From Planctomycetaceae bacterium (GTDB lineage: Bacteria > Planctomycetota > Planctomycetia > Planctomycetales > Planctomycetaceae): DNA of 9,331 nt. The notes below the pieces were generated by a model. The model was not told the DNA's origin. It was given only the letters and a program-made list of their open reading frames with translations, and did no database searches. The stretch lies in the NCBI GenBank assembly GCA_020426065.1, contig JAGQQT010000131.1:1-9331 (forward strand), in the 5' to 3' direction. A program made the position numbers and the translations under genes. Positions 6,655-9,331 of this stretch are shown one piece after another; within the stretch, counting starts at the first letter, position 1, and each line of letters begins with the position of its first letter.

Positions 6655-7049
6655 CGCCGAGAATCTTTCTGCTCCTCAGAGCATCTTTTCGCTCAAAGTG
6701 CTGCTGATACTGCCAAACAAGTTTTGAGAATCGGGCATCGTATCGAATTCCAATAGAAAAACAACACAGATTCCGCTTGAGACGCCTGCAGGTTCATTGG
6801 TCTGCAATTATTGCTGGAGAATGTGAACAAGTGGATATGTATCGTGTGAAAAAATTGGCCCTTCTGCAAGGTATGTCAAACTTTGACGATTATTCCGCCG
6901 ATAACGGATTTAGGAATTATATCGGTCCGGGCACCTGGAATGTGTTTGGACGATTTTGCCATCGTGCTGACCGGTACTCGGGACTGGCACGACGACAACT
7001 CTCTTCCCAGACGATGGGGCTGAAGGGAAGAGCCAGGGACGGGTGGGAC
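6655..7049. promoter_or_regulatory. Divergent intergenic region, partly open in the TolC frame
   Basis: About 395 bases separate the small basic gene from the chosen TolC start and should contain divergent promoters. A weak minus-strand sigma-70-like pair is TTGTTT (6764-6759) and TACGAT (6742-6737) with 16 bases between. I see no good plus-strand pair. From 6708 onward the TolC frame has no stop, and it includes ATGs at 6837, 6873 and 7014 and a GTG at 6831. The stretch 6837-7049 is therefore either 5' leader or an N-terminal extension of up to 71 residues. It contains a perfect palindrome at 6875-6887. No tRNA or recognised riboswitch fold is seen. Confidence 0.5.
6875..6887. promoter_or_regulatory. 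Perfect palindrome, possible operator
   Basis: GTCAAA-C-TTTGAC is a perfect inverted repeat with a single central base, upstream of the TolC-family gene. Its right half contains TTGACG, which resembles a -35 element, although no fitting -10 lies 16-18 bases downstream. A two-fold site with TGAC-type ends suits a dimeric repressor. No regulator gene is in the window. If translation of the TolC gene starts at 6837 or 6873, this would lie inside the coding region and could be chance. Confidence 0.3.
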
Positions 7050-9331
7050 ATGCCGAAATTGTTTGACATCAAACGCTGGAAATACCTCCACGTAGTACTT
7101 GCCGTGACCATACCGCTCACATCCGGTTGTCACACGGGTGTTTCTCGTTACTACTTTCTGGGGAAAGAAAAGCCGCGGCAGACCAATTACCGTGAAAACA
7201 CTTTGGAAGTCGATCATTCCGATGTGGCTCAACCCACAGTACCTGAAGTTGATGCCACCGCTCCCCCGCACACGGTTTCCAATATTGAGCGGGATGAAAC
7301 CTGGGACATGTCGCTGGAAGAGGCGGTGCATCTGGCACTGGCCAACAGCGATGTCATCCGCTCTGCGGGCCAGTTTCTCTCTCCAGGAAACAATCTGCTG
7401 ACCAACGGGACCAATGCATCGTCTGTCTTCGATCCCGCCATTCAAAGTTCGGGCGTTCTGTTCGGAGGAGTTGGAACCGAGGCAGCCCTGGCAGAATTTG
7501 ATGCCACTCTCTCGACCACGTTGTTCTACGGACGCAATGAAACCGTCCAGAATAACCCCTTCTTCGGTGGAACAGCTGGCGGAGTTCTGGAGCAGGACAC
7601 TGGCTCGTTCAACACATCTTTGAACAAGCAGTTCGCTTACGGTGCCCAGTTTACACTCAGTCATGAAATTGATTATCAGTTAACCAACGCTTCCAATACG
7701 TTATTCCCCTCCACCTATACAGGGAACATTCAAGGCGAGTACCGTCAGCAATTGCTGGCTGGAGCCGGGGCGGACTTTGTTCGCGTGGCTGGACCGCTTT
7801 CAACCGGGTTCACAAGCATCACCGGGGTTTCCAACGGGGTCCTGATCGCCCGCATCAATGCCGATATCTCGATCACTCAGTTCGAGGCAAATGTGCGAGA
7901 TCTGGTGAAAGACGTTGAGGATACCTACTGGGACTTATACCTGGGTTATCGCAACTTCGATACTTCCGTAACCGCTCGAAACACTGCCCTGGATACCTGG
8001 CGCGTAGCCAAGGCCAAGCGGGAATTGGGTGGGGTGCGTGGCTTTACTAACTCAGAAGAATCTCAGGCTCGGGACCGTTACTTTGAAACACGGGCTCAGG
8101 CGGAAAATGCCCTGGGAAATCTGTACGTCACCGAACAGCGTTTGCGCCATCTGCTCGGCTTGCCGATCAACGATCGCAAAGTGATTCGACCATCCAATAA
8201 CCCGATTGCCGCCAAGCTGGATGCCGACTGGTATCACTCGCTGGCTCTCGGATTGACTGAACGGGTGGAACTGCGTCGTCAGAAATGGAATATCAAAAGT
8301 CTTGAACTCCAGTTGGGAGCGGCGAAAAACTTTGCCCGTCCCCGACTCGATCTGGTGGCTCAATACCGGGTCAATGGATTTGGGGATCATCTGCTCGGCA
8401 ACAGCGATCTGGACAAGCGCGGTGGAGACCTCAATACCTTCTATCATAAAATCGCTGAAGGTGAGGAAACCGGTTACAACTATGGACTTGAGTTCAACAT
8501 GCCATTCGGTTTGCGACTGGCCAAAACTCAGGTTCGCAACCTGGAATTGAGGCTGACGAAGGCACGCAAGGTTCTGGCTGCCCAGGAACTGGAAATCGGC
8601 CACGAACTCGCAGTGGCTTTTCAGCAGCTGGAAACGTCATACGCAACTGCCGTCTCAAACTATAACCGACGAAACGCCGCACTGGAACGGGTTCGGATGA
8701 TTGGTCAGGAACTGGAAGTCGGTTCCGGATCCAATACGCTCGACCGCTTCCTGCGTGCTCAGGAATCGCTGGCTGCTGCCGAAAATGCCTATCATCAAAG
8801 CCTGATCGATTACAACAAGGCGATTGTGAACCTGTATTACCGGCAGGGAACTCTGCTGGAGCAGGACAATATCCATCTGCTCGAAGGAAAGTGGGATCCG
8901 GCAGCCTATCAGTATGCTTACGCACGAGCCAAATCGCGTGCTCATGCAATTCCTGCTCCACACCTGAGAACGGTGCCACCAGCATTTGCCGCCGATGGTC
9001 ATCTGCAGGAAATCGGATTTGCCGCTCCCGAAGCCGCTGGAAACCAACCCGTAGCGACCGAGCTGGCTCCTTATCCTGAAGCATTGCCGCTGCCAATAAC
9101 ACCGGATGAACCTGTGCTTCCAACTGAAGAAAATTCGAATGTTCCTCAGGTTCCGGGACAGACGGCACCCGTCAAGTCACCTCCGTATTTTGAAACGGAT
9201 CCTAAACCGCACCTGATCATCCCTGATGATGATGCCCGCACGGAAAGCACAGAGCCAGATCCGGTTGTGGTTCTGCCACCGGCACCGGCTCCAGCACCGA
9301 AGTCTTCATTCCCGACTGCGACAAAAGTGGT
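7050..9331 (+). CDS. TolC-family outer membrane efflux protein, 3' end outside the window
   Basis: The frame is open for 760 codons to the window edge. I chose the ATG at 7050 because it places a membrane-targeting signal at the N-terminus: Lys/Arg n-region, hydrophobic VVLAVTIPL, then LTSGC near 23-27. The latter could be a lipoprotein cleavage site, but position -3 is Thr rather than Leu, so lipidation is uncertain. [14 protein letters not shown] (87-100) is the classic first conserved block of outer-membrane efflux proteins. Beta-rich segments occur at about 150-280 and 430-490. Long helical stretches lie at about 280-370 and 495-600, the latter including [20 protein letters not shown], matching the two TolC repeats. 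Such proteins form trimeric outer-membrane channels with an RND, ABC or MFS pump and a periplasmic adaptor, which would lie outside this window. After about residue 625 comes a Pro/Glu/Ala-rich, probably disordered tail of more than 130 residues, unusual for the family. Alternative upstream starts would add 12, 59 or 71 residues. Confidence 0.9.
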   Translation, partial: MPKLFDIKRWKYLHVVLAVTIPLTSGCHTGVSRYYFLGKEKPRQTNYRENTLEVDHSDVAQPTVPEVDATAPPHTVSNIERDETWDMSLEEAVHLALANSDVIRSAGQFLSPGNNLLTNGTNASSVFDPAIQSSGVLFGGVGTEAALAEFDATLSTTLFYGRNETVQNNPFFGGTAGGVLEQDTGSFNTSLNKQFAYGAQFTLSHEIDYQLTNASNTLFPSTYTGNIQGEYRQQLLAGAGADFVRVAGPLSTGFTSITGVSNGVLIARINADISITQFEANVRDLVKDVEDTYWDLYLGYRNFDTSVTARNTALDTWRVAKAKRELGGVRGFTNSEESQARDRYFETRAQAENALGNLYVTEQRLRHLLGLPINDRKVIRPSNNPIAAKLDADWYHSLALGLTERVELRRQKWNIKSLELQLGAAKNFARPRLDLVAQYRVNGFGDHLLGNSDLDKRGGDLNTFYHKIAEGEETGYNYGLEFNMPFGLRLAKTQVRNLELRLTKARKVLAAQELEIGHELAVAFQQLETSYATAVSNYNRRNAALERVRMIGQELEVGSGSNTLDRFLRAQESLAAAENAYHQSLIDYNKAIVNLYYRQGTLLEQDNIHLLEGKWDPAAYQYAYARAKSRAHAIPAPHLRTVPPAFAADGHLQEIGFAAPEAAGNQPVATELAPYPEALPLPITPDEPVLPTEENSNVPQVPGQTAPVKSPPYFETDPKPHLIIPDDDARTESTEPDPVVVLPPAPAPAPKSSFPTATKV

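Noticed and set aside
6092..6756. Plus-strand open frames (175 and 143 codons) over the acyltransferase N-terminus and small basic gene
   Set aside because: They are antisense to the HHSCVDA-containing gene, have no Shine-Dalgarno, and their sequences look like random translation.
7119..7131. Lipoprotein lipobox (LTSGC) in the TolC-family protein
   Set aside because: The -3 position is Thr rather than the usual Leu, so I noted it inside the gene entry and did not list lipidation as a separate feature.
6876..7664. Minus-strand open frame of 262 codons opposite the TolC gene start
   Set aside because: The plus strand encodes the conserved TolC opening block in the same interval; the minus frame is Cys/Arg/Ser-rich without motifs.
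8494..9168. Minus-strand open frame of 224 codons opposite the TolC C-terminal half
   Set aside because: It is a shadow of the TolC helical repeat and Pro-rich tail.

Overview
The window looks like bacterial chromosome from a planctomycete, possibly a Gimesia- or Rubinisphaera-like member of the Planctomycetales. This rests on protein character: secreted proteins with no sharp family match, a TolC-type protein with a long proline-rich tail, a prolyl-oligopeptidase-like hydrolase with extra flanking domains, and moderate GC content. It is an inference from pattern memory and was not searched. I see no tRNA, rRNA, CRISPR array, insertion sequence or phage gene.

Left part (1-3220). A divergent pair shares a 299-base control region. 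To the left (minus strand) is a secreted serine hydrolase of the prolyl oligopeptidase/esterase type, cut by the window edge. To the right (plus strand) is a secreted protein of unknown function with a probable beta-sandwich fold, followed by a strong intrinsic terminator at 3185-3219.

Middle part (3320-6654). Four minus-strand genes lie head to tail. In transcription order they are a 33-residue, extremely basic protein, a condensation-domain/WS-DGAT-like acyltransferase with an HHxxxDA motif, an APC-superfamily amino acid permease, and, after a 118-base gap, a RimB-like retropepsin-fold protease (PF05618 type). The first three are very tightly packed: 2 bases separate the small gene from the acyltransferase, and the acyltransferase stop overlaps the permease GTG start. 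Neither downstream gene of that trio has a visible Shine-Dalgarno sequence, which suggests translational coupling. The acyltransferase-permease pair is the best candidate here for an undescribed functional unit, perhaps acylating an imported amino acid or amine, but the substrate cannot be read from sequence.

Right part (6655-9331). A region of about 395 bases separates the small basic gene from a plus-strand TolC-family outer-membrane efflux protein that runs off the right edge. The reading frame of the TolC gene is open well upstream of its signal peptide, so its start is uncertain. A perfect 13-base palindrome lies in that uncertain stretch.
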